Source of the DNA: Streptomyces sp. 846.5
GTDB lineage: Bacteria; Actinomycetota; Actinomycetes; Streptomycetales; Streptomycetaceae
DNA length: 64,000 nt
Direction: 5' to 3'
Assembly (NCBI RefSeq): GCF_004365705.1
Contig: NZ_SOBN01000003.1
Span: 186,001-250,000 of the forward strand
The notes below the pieces were generated by a model, which saw only the letters and a list, made by a program, of their open reading frames with translations, was not told the DNA's origin and made no database searches. Each line of letters starts with the position of its first letter. Position 1 is the first letter of the stretch. Positions 16,052 through 24,870 of the stretch are shown here, piece after piece. The position numbers and the translations under genes are program-made.

Positions 16052-16633
16052 ATGACGACACAGCGGATACGCCAGGGCTACGCCGGAACCGGCCCGGGGC
16101 CGATCACCCCGGACGGCTGCGCGGTGGAACTGTACGAGCGGCTGCAGGTCGGCAACGAGCCGGACGTGATCGAGCAGGCGATCCCGGCCGGCGCCCGCGT
16201 CCTGGAACTGGGCTGCGGCGTCGGCCGGGTGACGCATCCGCTGCTGGAGCGCGGATTCACCGTCACCGCGGTCGACGAGTCGGCGGAGATGCTGGCGAGG
16301 GTGCGCGGCGCCCGGACCGTGTGCAGCCCGATCGAGGAGCTGGACCTGGGCGAGCGGTTCGATGTGGTGATCCTCGGTTCCTTCCTGGTGCACGCGGGGG
16401 ATCTGGCCGTGCGCGACGGCTTGCTGCGCGCCTGCCGCCGCCACGTCGCTGACGACGGGTGCGTGCTGCTCCAGCGGGAGGGCGAGGGCTGGCACGACAA
16501 CGTCCCCTGGGAGCGCGAGAGCCAGGGCGGGATCTTCCGGCTGGCTTCGTCGGAGCCGGTTCGACGCCTACCTGACCGAGGACCGGACCTGGGTGCGGGC
16601 CCGGCCGATTGTCAGTGGCCGGAGGTAGCGTGA
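16052..16633 (+). pseudogene. Class I SAM methyltransferase, apparently frameshifted near the 3' end
   Basis: The first roughly 165 residues are a normal Rossmann methyltransferase: VLELGCGVGRVTHPLLERGF, AVDESAEML, DVVILGSFLVH. After RLASSEPV near 16560 the frame turns into Arg/Pro/Gly-rich sequence ending at TGA 16631-16633. The other frame reads RFDAYLTEDRTWVRARPI and stops at TAG 16625-16627, the usual end of this methyltransferase family. The intact family has a beta-strand segment between these parts that is missing here. A deletion with frameshift is the simplest reading, so the enzyme is probably inactive; a sequencing error would not explain the missing segment. ATG 16043 is an alternative start. 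Confidence 0.65.
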
Positions 16634-16672
16634 TGGGCACAGCGGCTTGAGAGCTTGAAGGGGGTCGCGCCC

Positions 16673-17293
16673 GTGTCTCTTCCCACTCCGTTCATTCCCA
16701 GTCGGTCCATCCCCACTGCGTCCATTCCCGTTGGCACCGGTTCCGCGGTGTCCGTGCCCACGTCCTGGTTCGGTGTGCCGACGCCGTTGCCCAGCGGTCC
16801 GGTCCGGGTCGGGATAACCGACGTCGGTGTGGTCGCGGCGAGCTTCGGGGACAGCGGGGCGGACGCGGTGCGGGCCGGCGACGAGGAGAAGGCGGCCCTG
16901 GTCACCGAGCGGATCGGGGAGTTCTTCGCCGGGCGGCGACGGTCGTTCGACCTGCCGATCGACTGGCGCTCGACGGCTGCCGGGCCGCAGCGCGCCGTGC
17001 TCCAGAAGCTCCAGCGCACCGTCCTCTACGGGGTGACCATCACCTACGGACAGCTGGCGGTCCGCAGCGGCGTCTTCGACGATGTGCTGGACCAGGGCGG
17101 GCTCGCCGCGCGGGCGGTGGGCTCGATCATGGGTTCCAACCCGCTGTTCCTGCTGGTGCCGTGCCACCGGGTGGTGGCCGCGGACGGCATCGGCGGGTTC
17201 GGCGGGGGAGCCGTCGGCATGGAGGTGAAGCGCTGGCTGCTGACCCTGGAGGGGGTGCTCGCGCCGACGCTCGACTGGGCCGGTCCCGGCTGA
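16673..17293 (+). CDS. ogt: Methylated-DNA--protein-cysteine methyltransferase
   Basis: The protein has 206 residues, starting at GTG 16673 with AAGGGGG upstream; TTG 16655 is possible. The DNA-binding C-terminal domain is clear: YGVTITYGQLA, ARAVGSIMGSNP and the suicide active site PCHRVV with Cys164, then GIGGFGGG. It removes alkyl groups from O6-alkylguanine or O4-alkylthymine by irreversible transfer to the Cys. The N-terminal 30 residues are an imperfect Pro/Ile/Ser repeat (FIPSRSIPTASIP) not typical of the family and may be disordered. Confidence 0.93.
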   Translation: MSLPTPFIPSRSIPTASIPVGTGSAVSVPTSWFGVPTPLPSGPVRVGITDVGVVAASFGDSGADAVRAGDEEKAALVTERIGEFFAGRRRSFDLPIDWRSTAAGPQRAVLQKLQRTVLYGVTITYGQLAVRSGVFDDVLDQGGLAARAVGSIMGSNPLFLLVPCHRVVAADGIGGFGGGAVGMEVKRWLLTLEGVLAPTLDWAGPG

Positions 17294-17321
17294 GGCGTGA
17301 TCTCGGACGGCCGGGGGCCGG

Positions 17322-18770
17322 TCAGCCCACCGTCGCGGCTTCGGCCGGCTCCGGGATCCCGCTGGTCGCGGCCTGCCGGGCGGCGCCGTCGCGCAGGGTG
17401 AAGGCGTAGAGCGCCGACACCACGGAGATGGCGGCCAGGACCAGATAGGCGTTCTGGTAGGTCGACACCGAGGGGCCGACGCCGCTCGCTCCGGCCGCGC
17501 CGGCACCGCCCGCGACCAGCAGGGTGGTGACCACGGCGGGAGCCAGTGCGCCCGAGGTCTGGCGGACCACCGTGTTCAGGGTCGAGGCCTGTCCCATGTC
17601 GGCCTTGGAGACGGTGCTCAGTGAGGCCACCGTGGTCGGCATGAACACCGCGCCCATGGCGACGCCGAGCAGGAACATGTAGAGCCGGAAGGTCCACAGG
17701 CTGGTGTGCAGATCGCAGGTGGAGAGCAGCAGCAGGACGACGGCCACTCCCAGCAGGCCGCCGCCGATGATCGCGCGCGGTCCGATCCTGGCGTAGAGCG
17801 CGCCCGCCACCTGCACGGTGAGCAGCACGCCGAAGGCCTCGGTGAAGGTGCTGGTGCCCGAGTCCATCGCGCTGCCGCCCAGGGCGTCCTGGATGAACAG
17901 CGGGCCGAGGAACATCGCCCCCAGGATCGGGATCAGCCCGATCAGCGAGATCAGGTTGCAGTCCCGGAACAGCCGGTCGTGGAACAGCCGGAGCCGCAGG
18001 ATCGGTTCGGCGGTGCGGAGTTCGACGAAGACGGTGGCGGCGAGCAGGACGGCTCCCGCCACGAGGGAGAACACGATGGCGGGGGAGGTCCAGCCGTGGT
18101 CGGATCCTGCGCAGATGCCGTAGGTCATCGCGCCGAGGCCGCCGGCCGAGAGCAGCAGTCCGGGCAGGTCGAAGCGCCGGCTGCGGCCGTGCTGCTCGGG
18201 CTGGTGCGGGTCGAGGAAGGCGAGGCCGAAGAGGATCGCGGCCAGCCCCAGCGGCAGGTTGACGTAGAACACCCAGCGCCAGGAGAGGCCGTCGACCAGT
18301 ACCCCGCCCAGGATCGGGGCCACGGCGGGGGCGATCTGCTGAGGGAAGATCAGCACCCGGGAGGCGCGGACCCGTTCCCGGGCCGAGAAGGTGCGGAACA
18401 GCAGCGCGCCCGCGACCGGGGTGAGCAGCCCGCCGGCCAGGCCCTGCAGGGCCCGGAAGACGACCAGGGCGCCGAGACTGCCCGCGGACCCGCACAGGGC
18501 CGACGATGCCGCGAACAGGGCCATGGACACCAGCATCAGGCGCTTGCCGCCGAAGCGGTCGCCGAGCCAGGCGGAGGCGGGGACGGCCACCCCGACACAG
18601 ACCGGGTAGACCACGACCACGGCGTCCAGCTGGGCGGGCGCCAGCTGGAACTGCCGGGCGATGGCGGGGAGGGCGACGGTGGTGATGGCACCGTCGACGA
18701 TGACCATGAAGACGGTGGCGACGAACATGACGGGGACGACGACGCGCTGGCTGAGGCGGCGGTGAGCCAT
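17322..18770 (-). CDS. DHA2-family multidrug MFS exporter
   Basis: The protein has 482 residues and about 14 hydrophobic helices. Helix 1 holds the drug-exporter motif D1 (FMVIVDGAITTVALPAI), followed by motif A around GDRFGGKRLML and motif C-like GGVLVDGLSWRWVFYVNLP. It is a proton-driven drug or metabolite exporter of the inner membrane. It diverges from a MarR gene, with a palindromic operator between, so its expression is probably controlled by that repressor. Confidence 0.92.
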   Translation of the reverse strand: MAHRRLSQRVVVPVMFVATVFMVIVDGAITTVALPAIARQFQLAPAQLDAVVVVYPVCVGVAVPASAWLGDRFGGKRLMLVSMALFAASSALCGSAGSLGALVVFRALQGLAGGLLTPVAGALLFRTFSARERVRASRVLIFPQQIAPAVAPILGGVLVDGLSWRWVFYVNLPLGLAAILFGLAFLDPHQPEQHGRSRRFDLPGLLLSAGGLGAMTYGICAGSDHGWTSPAIVFSLVAGAVLLAATVFVELRTAEPILRLRLFHDRLFRDCNLISLIGLIPILGAMFLGPLFIQDALGGSAMDSGTSTFTEAFGVLLTVQVAGALYARIGPRAIIGGGLLGVAVVLLLLSTCDLHTSLWTFRLYMFLLGVAMGAVFMPTTVASLSTVSKADMGQASTLNTVVRQTSGALAPAVVTTLLVAGGAGAAGASGVGPSVSTYQNAYLVLAAISVVSALYAFTLRDGAARQAATSGIPEPAEAATVG

Positions 18771-18898
18771 GGGAAACGGTCCTGTGGGCGCATGGTGGAT
18801 GATCGTGACGGCAGTGTCAGCGCAGGAACTTGGTGGACCGTCGGTCCTTGTGGGAACGGCGGTCGGGGCGGACCGGTCCCGACCGCTCGGGCCTTCCG

Positions 18899-18924
18899 CA
18901 CATACTGAGCATACTCACTATGTG
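18899..18924. promoter_or_regulatory. Palindromic operator between MFS and MarR genes
   Basis: An imperfect 26-bp dyad: outer arms CACATA (18899-18904) and TATGTG (18919-18924), inner arms TGAG (18906-18909) and CTCA (18914-18917). It lies 54 bp before the MarR start and 129 bp before the MFS start, where an autoregulated MarR site is expected. Confidence 0.65.
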
Positions 18925-18977
18925 TGTGCTCACAAGAATTGCGGGCGAAATTGCGGACGAACAAGAAGGGCGTGCGG

Positions 18978-19442
18978 ATGAAGGCACCCGGCAGCAGCGA
19001 CATCCTGGTGGACGAGCTCTTCGCCACCACCGTGCGGCTCCGCGCCTTCACGGACGCGCGGCTGCGCGAGTGCGGCGCCTCGGTGGCCCGGGTCCGGGCC
19101 ATGCGGATGCTGGCCGCCTCCCCGGAGCCGCTGCGGATGCGGGATCTCAGCGAGATGCTCGGCGTGGCGGCGCGGACCACCACGACCATCGTGGACAGCC
19201 TGGAGCGGGAGGGGCTGGTGGAGCGGATCCGTCACCCCGTGGACCGCAGGGCCTTCCTGCTGACCCTGACCCCGCTCGGACGCGAGCGGCACCAGGAGGC
19301 CGAGGCGGTGGACCGGGAGGCTCTCGCCGAAGCCACCCGCGGGCTGGACCAGGCGGACCGGGCCCGGCTCCGGGACCTGCTCGCGGTGATCCGACAGGCC
19401 GTCAGCGAGCAGGCCGTCAGTGAGCAGGCCGTCAGCGAGTAG
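18978..19442 (+). CDS. MarR-family transcriptional regulator
   Basis: The protein has 154 residues, starting at ATG 18978 behind AAGGG; an upstream ATG at 18924 is less likely because it overlaps the operator. The winged helix is typical: LRMRDLSEMLGVAARTTTTIVDSLEREGLVER, then wing RHPVDRRAFLLTLTPLGRE. It is a dimeric ligand-responsive repressor, probably of the divergent exporter. The last 15 codons are a perfect-length tandem repeat, three copies of 15 bp (AVSEQ, AVSEQ, AVSE-stop). The 3' end overlaps the convergent DUF1697 gene by 11 bp. Confidence 0.92.
   Translation: MKAPGSSDILVDELFATTVRLRAFTDARLRECGASVARVRAMRMLAASPEPLRMRDLSEMLGVAARTTTTIVDSLEREGLVERIRHPVDRRAFLLTLTPLGRERHQEAEAVDREALAEATRGLDQADRARLRDLLAVIRQAVSEQAVSEQAVSE
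19398..19442 (+). repeat. 3 x 15-bp tandem repeat at the MarR 3' end
   Basis: The unit GCCGTCAGCGAGCAG occurs at 19398-19412, 19413-19427 (one T for C) and 19428-19442 (ending in the TAG stop). Unit number sets the C-terminal length and could vary between strains. Confidence 0.9.
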
Positions 19443-20001
19443 CGCCCTCCCGGGCCGCCGCCAGGATCTTCGCCGAGGTGTGGAAGAACCGGGCCGTGAG
19501 CTTCACGCCGAGGGTCTTCTCGATCGCCGCCATCGGATTGCCGTGCATCCGCCCGTCCGGCAGATGCAGCACCACGAACAGCTCGCCCCGGGTCGCCCCG
19601 AGCACCTCCCAGTCGTCCTTGGGCGAGCGCAGCGGGAACTGAAGGCCGGTCAGCGGCTCCGAGCTGAAGGCCAGGCTCAGCCGGATCTCCGGGGTGAGCT
19701 CGATCCCGTCGAACGGGGCCGCGGCCAGTGCCGACTCCAGCTCCGAGGCGGTCCTGACCATCACCGGCACCTCGAACCCGAGCCCCTCGGCCAGCCGGGC
19801 CTCGATGGCCGAGGTCAGCGCGGGCCGGTCGACAGGGACGTCGTCGCCGCCGGGCGGCCGGAAGAAGACGTTGCCGCTGGCGATGTAGCTGCGGACGTCC
19901 TCCAGCCCGAGCCCGGCGAAGAGCTCGCGGACCGTGGCCATCGGCGCCTTGCGGCCACCGACGTTGACCGCTCGCAGGAAGGCGATGTAGGGCTCGGCCA
20001 C
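19432..20001 (-). CDS. DUF1697 domain protein
   Basis: The protein has 189 residues, starting at GTG 20001. The family pattern is plain: YIAFLRAVNVGGRKAPMATVRELFAGLGLEDVRSYIASGNVFF at the start and GRMHGNPMAAIEKTLGV with FFHTSAKIL near the end. DUF1697 proteins are small cytoplasmic proteins of unknown function, widespread in soil bacteria. The start lies 4 bp after the GT39 stop, so it is probably the second gene of that operon. Confidence 0.9.
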   Translation of the reverse strand: MAEPYIAFLRAVNVGGRKAPMATVRELFAGLGLEDVRSYIASGNVFFRPPGGDDVPVDRPALTSAIEARLAEGLGFEVPVMVRTASELESALAAAPFDGIELTPEIRLSLAFSSEPLTGLQFPLRSPKDDWEVLGATRGELFVVLHLPDGRMHGNPMAAIEKTLGVKLTARFFHTSAKILAAAREGATR

Positions 20002-20005
20002 GGTG

Positions 20006-21664
20006 TCAGCTCTTTCGCTCCAGGAGGAACAGGGTCATGCCGGACACATGGTGCGTCGCGCTGACCGTGTACGCGCCCGAGGCCAGCAGGGCGTTCTCGA
20101 CCTTGGCGTCCTCGCCGGTGGGCCGGGACGGTCCCATCACCAGCCACACCCGGGCCGGAGCCCTGGCGACACAGGCCGCCAGGTCCGTGCAGTAGGACGG
20201 GCCGTAGCTGCTGTTCTGGTACTCGGTCTCGGTCGTCAGGAACTGGTTCAGCTGCAGCCGGCCCCTGAGGTAGTACGCGACACCCGGGCCGACCATGTAG
20301 AGGTGCGACGCGCCGTAGTAGACGCCGTCCCCGGCCTGGGCCTGGTGCAGCAGGGTCTGCGCCGCCGGCTGGTAGCCCCAGGAGCCCCAGAACGAGCCCA
20401 TGGGGTAGTTGGACCAGCTGTGCGAGGCATAGGCGCGTACGGCCACCTGGTCCGAGTAGCCGGTCAGCACGGCGAGCGCCACGCCCAGCGCGGTCACGGC
20501 GGCGAGGACGCGCCGCCGGGCCGGGCCGGCCCCGAGGGTCGGCCGACCCGCGGCCAGGCCCGCTACGGCCGCCCGGGCGACGGCGACCAGCCCGGCGCCG
20601 GCCAGCACGGACCAGGCGGGGAGGGTGAAGAGCATGTAGCGGCCGAGCCAGTAGGACGTCTGTCCGACCAGCGAGATCACGAAGATCGCGGTGATCGGCA
20701 GGACCACGCTCGCGATCAGGAAGAGCACCGAGTCGCGGTGCCGGCCCCAGAGCAGCAGCGCGCACAGGCTCAGCACGCCGAACAGCCACGGATAGCCGCT
20801 GGAGCAGAACATCGGCTGCAGCATCGACGTGATGGCGTTCGCCAGATGGTTGGTGTCCGGCGGCTTCAGCCAGAAGAGCTGCCCGCCCACCTCGGACTGC
20901 CCCAGGATCACCAGCGGCGACAGGGCGCCCAGGGCCACCACGACGCAGCCCGCCCACCAGAGGAACGCCCGGTGCGAGCGGGTCCGTCGCCAGTGCAGCA
21001 GCAACAGCACCGCATGCCCGGCCAGGCTGGCGAGAGCGACGATGTGGCACAGCCCTATCAGGACGATCGAGGCCCCGTAGGCCACCCAGCGGGCCTTCGG
21101 CGTCGCCGGCCGGACGCCCTCCTCGGCCTGCTGCTCGCCCGCCTGCTCCCTCCCGGCGTCGAGGGCCCGCACCAGCAGCAGCGTGGCCAGCGCGACGGAG
21201 CAGACGACGAAGGCGTAGGCCCGCGCCTCCTGGCCGTACCGGGTGACGCTGGGGACGAGTGCGAACAGCAGGCCGCCGCCGAAGCCGGCCCAGCGTCCGA
21301 AGAGGCGCCGTCCGGTCAGCGCGACGCAGGCGGCGGCTCCGGCCATCGCCAGCGCCGAGGGCATCCGGAGCATGGTCAGCGAATTGCCGAAGACCGCGGT
21401 CCAGAAGTGCAGCACGACGTAGTAGAAGCCGGTCGACGCGTCGGTGTTGCCCAGCAGGTCGAACAGCTGGCTGAGGCTGCGGCCCGAAGCGCTGACGCTC
21501 GCGAGCTCGTCCCGCCACAGCTCCGGGTGGGACGAGCGGAACACCCCGAGCAGGAGGGCCACCACGGTCGGAAGCGCCCAGACAGCCGTCCTCACCCACC
21601 CCGAGACTGGTCGCGGGCTGATCTCCGCCCGGACCGGGTGACTGAGACTTGCTTGCTGGGGCAC
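20006..21664 (-). CDS. GT39-type membrane glycosyltransferase (ArnT/PMT-like)
   Basis: The protein has 552 residues starting at GTG 21664, with about 11 to 13 membrane helices and a C-terminal extracytoplasmic domain of roughly 150 residues. The first outer loop has the acidic motif in SSHPELWRDELAS, and a later loop has TRYGQEARAYA, both hallmarks of GT-C enzymes that move sugars from polyprenyl-phosphate donors. It probably glycosylates an envelope lipid, polymer or protein outside the membrane. The acceptor is unknown. It is followed by the DUF1697 gene with a 4-bp gap. Confidence 0.87.
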   Translation of the reverse strand: MPQQASLSHPVRAEISPRPVSGWVRTAVWALPTVVALLLGVFRSSHPELWRDELASVSASGRSLSQLFDLLGNTDASTGFYYVVLHFWTAVFGNSLTMLRMPSALAMAGAAACVALTGRRLFGRWAGFGGGLLFALVPSVTRYGQEARAYAFVVCSVALATLLLVRALDAGREQAGEQQAEEGVRPATPKARWVAYGASIVLIGLCHIVALASLAGHAVLLLLHWRRTRSHRAFLWWAGCVVVALGALSPLVILGQSEVGGQLFWLKPPDTNHLANAITSMLQPMFCSSGYPWLFGVLSLCALLLWGRHRDSVLFLIASVVLPITAIFVISLVGQTSYWLGRYMLFTLPAWSVLAGAGLVAVARAAVAGLAAGRPTLGAGPARRRVLAAVTALGVALAVLTGYSDQVAVRAYASHSWSNYPMGSFWGSWGYQPAAQTLLHQAQAGDGVYYGASHLYMVGPGVAYYLRGRLQLNQFLTTETEYQNSSYGPSYCTDLAACVARAPARVWLVMGPSRPTGEDAKVENALLASGAYTVSATHHVSGMTLFLLERKS

Positions 21665-21780
21665 GTGCCACCTCGTTGGTCGTCGAAATGCACCGACTCA
21701 CGGCGTAGGCGGGCGTGGGGGATCGTACCAACGAGAAGATGTCATCGCGGTGTCAACCAGCTGTGGGCGGCTCGAGCAAA

Positions 21781-21814
21781 CGCCGGAGCCGGCCTCATAC
21801 TGGCTGCTCCGGCG
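21781..21814 (-). terminator. Hairpin after the aldo/keto reductase gene
   Basis: CGCCGGAGC (21781-21789) pairs with GCTCCGGCG (21806-21814) over 9 bp, with a GCC/GGC extension inward. It lies between the reductase stop and the GT39 start on the same strand. Confidence 0.65.
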
Positions 21815-21881
21815 CTTGCACAGTGCCGCTGCCGGTCCGGGTGCTCTTACCGGTTTCCTGTGGCGGCTTCGGGTGTCGTCG

Positions 21882-22868
21882 TCACCAGGCGTAGTCCTCC
21901 GGGGCGGGGCGGTGGCCCGGGAAGATCTCGTCGAGCCGGTCCAGGTCGCTCTGCTCCAGCTTGACCTCCAGCGCCTTGAGCGCGGTGTCGAGCTGGCCCG
22001 CGGTGCGGGGGCCGACGATCGGAGCGGTGACGGCCGGCTGGTGCAGCAGCCAGGCCAGGGCGACGGTGCCGGGCTCCTGGCCGAGCTTGTCGCAGAAGTC
22101 CTCGTACGCCTGGAGCTGCTCGCGCTCGGTGGCCGAGAGCCGCTTGGCCCGGTCGGCGCTGCGGCCGCCCTCCTCGCCGGCCTTGCGCAGGACACCGCCG
22201 AGCAGCCCGCCCTGGAGCGGGGACCAGGGGATGACGCCGAGGCCGTGGTACTCGGCCGAGGGCAGCACCTCCAGCTCGACGGTGCGCGCCAGCAGGTTGT
22301 AGAGCGACTGCTCGGCGACCAGGCCGAGGAAGTTGCGCCTGGCCGCAGCCGCCTGCGCGGTGGCGATGTGCCAGCCGGCGAAGTTGCTGCTGCCCACGTA
22401 GAGGATCTTGCCCTGGGTGGTCAGCACCTCCATCGCCTGCCAGATCTCCTCCCAGGGGGTCGCCCGGTCGACGTGGTGCATCTGGTAGAGGTCGATGTAG
22501 TCGGTCTGCAGCCGCTTGAGGCTGGCGTCCACGGCCCGGCGGATGTTCAGCGCGGACAGCTTGTCATCGTTGGGCCACTTGTGCGCCTCGTCGGCGGACA
22601 TGCTGCCGTAGAGCTTGGTCGCCAGGACGGTCCGCTCCCGGCGGCCGCCGCCCTGCGCGAACCAGGTACCGACGATCTCCTCGGTGCGGCCCTTGTTCTC
22701 GCCCCATCCGTAGACGTTGGCGGTGTCGAAGAAGTTGATGCCGTCGTGGTGGGCGGCATCCATGATGTGGTGGGCGTCGGCCTCCGTGGTCAGCGGGCCG
22801 AAGTTCATCGTGCCGAGGCACAGACGGGACACGGACAGACCGGTACGGCCGAGCGATGTGTACTCCAT
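21882..22868 (-). CDS. Aldo/keto reductase
   Basis: The protein has 328 residues and forms the (beta/alpha)8 barrel of aldo/keto reductases. Catalytic residues are visible: Asp in FFDTANVYG with the Tyr, Lys in LATKLYG and His in YQMHHVD. The NADPH site is at the C-terminal APIVGPRTAGQLD. It is close to the YajO/Kv-beta-like group that reduces aldehydes and ketones. The next gene upstream is divergent and starts with a riboswitch. The substrate is unknown. Confidence 0.93.
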   Translation of the reverse strand: MEYTSLGRTGLSVSRLCLGTMNFGPLTTEADAHHIMDAAHHDGINFFDTANVYGWGENKGRTEEIVGTWFAQGGGRRERTVLATKLYGSMSADEAHKWPNDDKLSALNIRRAVDASLKRLQTDYIDLYQMHHVDRATPWEEIWQAMEVLTTQGKILYVGSSNFAGWHIATAQAAAARRNFLGLVAEQSLYNLLARTVELEVLPSAEYHGLGVIPWSPLQGGLLGGVLRKAGEEGGRSADRAKRLSATEREQLQAYEDFCDKLGQEPGTVALAWLLHQPAVTAPIVGPRTAGQLDTALKALEVKLEQSDLDRLDEIFPGHRPAPEDYAW

Positions 22869-22944
22869 GCCCTCAGCCTCACCCTTGGGGGCATGGATTG
22901 TCGAGGGTGTTAAGCAGCCGGGAGTGTCAGGTAGGCTTGCCGCT

Positions 22945-23098
22945 GATCGAAGGGGAGTAACCCCCTACCGGACCGTCGACATACCGGCAGCTCGCGTGAC
23001 ACGCGGGCCGCCCGGCGCCCGGGGCACCGTCCAGCGTTCGGCTCGGCATTCAGCCCAACGTCGCAGGGTGCTGGTGAGACCTTCGGCCGCGCAGTCAC
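22945..23098 (+). ncRNA. yybP-ykoY manganese riboswitch
   Basis: The two conserved loops of this class are present in the right order: AAGGGGAGTAACCCCC at about 22950-22965 and GGTGCTGGTGAGACCTTCGG at about 23067-23086, separated by a GC-rich variable stem region. The class binds Mn2+ and switches on genes for Mn efflux. It lies about 125 bp before a TMEM165/GDT1-family gene, its standard partner. The outer limits are approximate. Confidence 0.88.
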
Positions 23099-23224
23099 TC
23101 CAGGTTGTACGTCGCCGTCGCGCGTCGACGTACTTCGGCCCAGAGTCCTGCCGGGCCGAAGCGATTCCGGGAACGGATCATGAAGCCACGGCAGCGCTCA
23201 TGATCTCCCAAGGACGCTTACCAC

Positions 23225-23809
23225 GTGAACATCACCATCATGGCGATCACGTTCGGCATCATCTTCCTCGCCGAACTGCCCGACAAGACGGCCCTGGCCA
23301 GTCTGGTCCTGGGCACCCGCTACCGAGCGAGCTACGTCTTCGCCGGGATCGCCGCCGCCTTCGCGGTCCACGCCGCTCTGGCCGTTGCGGCCGGCAGTCT
23401 GCTGACCCTGCTGCCGCACCGCTGGGTGGAACTGGTCGTCGGCCTGATGTTCCTCGGTGGCGCACTGATGCTGCTGCTCCAGAAGGAGGAGGACGAGGAC
23501 GACGAGTCGGTGAAGGAGCCCCGGTCGACCGGCTTCTGGCGGGTGGCCGGGGCAGGCTTCCTGATGGTGCTGATCGCCGAGTTCGGCGACCTGACCCAGA
23601 TCACCACCGCCAACCTGGCCGCGAAGTACGCGGACCCGCTGTCGGTGTTCCTGGGGTCCTGGCTGGGGCTGTGCGCGGTGGCGGCGATCGCGATCGTGGG
23701 CGGTCAGAAGCTGATGAAGCACGTCCCGCTGCGGGTGATCACCAAGGTCGCCGCCGTGATCATGATCGTGATGGCGGGCTTCAGCCTGTTCGGCGCGGCC
23801 GGCGGGTGA
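23225..23809 (+). CDS. TMEM165/GDT1-family manganese (Mn2+/Ca2+) exporter
   Basis: This 194-residue protein starts at GTG 23225 and has six membrane helices in two repeats. Each repeat has the family cation motif: AELPDKTALASL in the first and AEFGDLTQITT in the second. An acidic cytoplasmic loop (KEEDEDDESVKE) joins them. Bacterial members (MneA/MntX type) export Mn2+ and protect against Mn overload. The yybP-ykoY riboswitch upstream supports Mn-induced expression. Confidence 0.93.
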   Translation: MNITIMAITFGIIFLAELPDKTALASLVLGTRYRASYVFAGIAAAFAVHAALAVAAGSLLTLLPHRWVELVVGLMFLGGALMLLLQKEEDEDDESVKEPRSTGFWRVAGAGFLMVLIAEFGDLTQITTANLAAKYADPLSVFLGSWLGLCAVAAIAIVGGQKLMKHVPLRVITKVAAVIMIVMAGFSLFGAAGG

Positions 23810-23830
23810 CTGGCGCTTGGGCCCCTGCCG

Positions 23831-24763
23831 TCACTGGGCCTGCATCTGCTGGGCCATCTTGGCCTGGGAGTTCGGCCCGTACACGCCGCTGGGGTCGCCC
23901 TGGACGTTGAACCAGATCTGAAACGTCGCCACATCGTGCTCGGTACGGGCGTCGTAGATGCCGTCGGACGTGAGGCTCGAATCGACCCACAGGGCCCGCA
24001 GCTGCGACTGGAGCGTGGCCACGGCTGCGCCGGTGTCGCCCAGCTGCAGGGTGGTCGAGGCGGTGGCCACGGCGGCGGACGCGGCGGCGGATGCCGATGG
24101 CGTGCTGCTGGGTGTGGCGCTCGTCGAGGGACGGCTGCTGCTCGACGAGGGTGAGGGCGTGTGCGACGCGCTCGGGGTCGGTCGGACGCCGGCGGAGGTC
24201 CGCGCCGCCGCGGCACGCCGGGTCGCGGCGGTGGACGCGGCGGCCGACTGCGATGTGGCGGCGGTGGTCGCCGGGGCCGGCGTCCCGCTGTCCGGACCCG
24301 AGGAGGCCATCGCCACGGTCACCCCGGGCGCGGGCAGCGACTGGTCCGTGGCACCGCCGTTGAACATGTGCGGGAGCGCCGCCGCCACGGTGCCGAGACC
24401 GGCCACCGCCAGCGTTCCCGCGGCGATCAGCAGGCCGCGCCGCCTGCGTCGGCCCGCCGCCCGGGGCAGGGCACGGTGCCGGACGGCCGGCGGCGGGGCG
24501 GTGCCGCGCAGCACCGGCAGGGCATTGCGCTGTTCCGGCAGCCGCGCGGTGGCCGGGAGGTAGCGGGCGGCCGGGAGCAGCGGTTCGTTCGCGGCCTCGG
24601 CCGGGTCCACCGGGCCGGAGGCGTCCGCCGGGTGGACGTACGGACGGACCAGCTCGGGGCCGCCGATCACCGGCAGCACCGCCGTCTCGGCGTCGTCCGG
24701 ACGGCAGCCGCAGCCGCCGCTCGAAAGCGCCAGGCCGCATTTGCCGCAGATCTGTCCCACCAT
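23831..24763 (-). CDS. Membrane-anchored peptidoglycan-binding protein with N-terminal zinc ribbon
   Basis: The protein has 310 residues. The N-terminus is a short metal site (CGKCGLALSSGGCGC), then a Pro-rich cytoplasmic stretch. One membrane helix follows an Arg cluster (RRRRRGLLIAAGTLAVAGLG, about residue 105-125), then a long Ser/Thr/Ala/Pro linker as in cell-wall-spanning proteins. The C-terminal 65 residues are a PG_binding_1 domain (LQLGDTGAAVATLQSQLRAL with TFQIWFNVQGDPSGVYG). It should link the membrane to the wall, perhaps sensing it. No catalytic domain is present. Confidence 0.85.
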   Translation of the reverse strand: MVGQICGKCGLALSSGGCGCRPDDAETAVLPVIGGPELVRPYVHPADASGPVDPAEAANEPLLPAARYLPATARLPEQRNALPVLRGTAPPPAVRHRALPRAAGRRRRRGLLIAAGTLAVAGLGTVAAALPHMFNGGATDQSLPAPGVTVAMASSGPDSGTPAPATTAATSQSAAASTAATRRAAAARTSAGVRPTPSASHTPSPSSSSSRPSTSATPSSTPSASAAASAAVATASTTLQLGDTGAAVATLQSQLRALWVDSSLTSDGIYDARTEHDVATFQIWFNVQGDPSGVYGPNSQAKMAQQMQAQ

Positions 24764-24870
24764 CAGCTCCCCTGTGCCTAGTCGAACAGGGGACGATTAT
24801 GCAGGACATCAGTTCAGAGTGGCAGCAGTGTCCACCGGGAACCAGGGAGGATCGAGAGCTGCTGGTGCCG

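Noticed and set aside
24763-24870. Possible small gene between the peptidoglycan-binding and MFS genes
   Set aside because: No frame with a ribosome site and proper codon bias.
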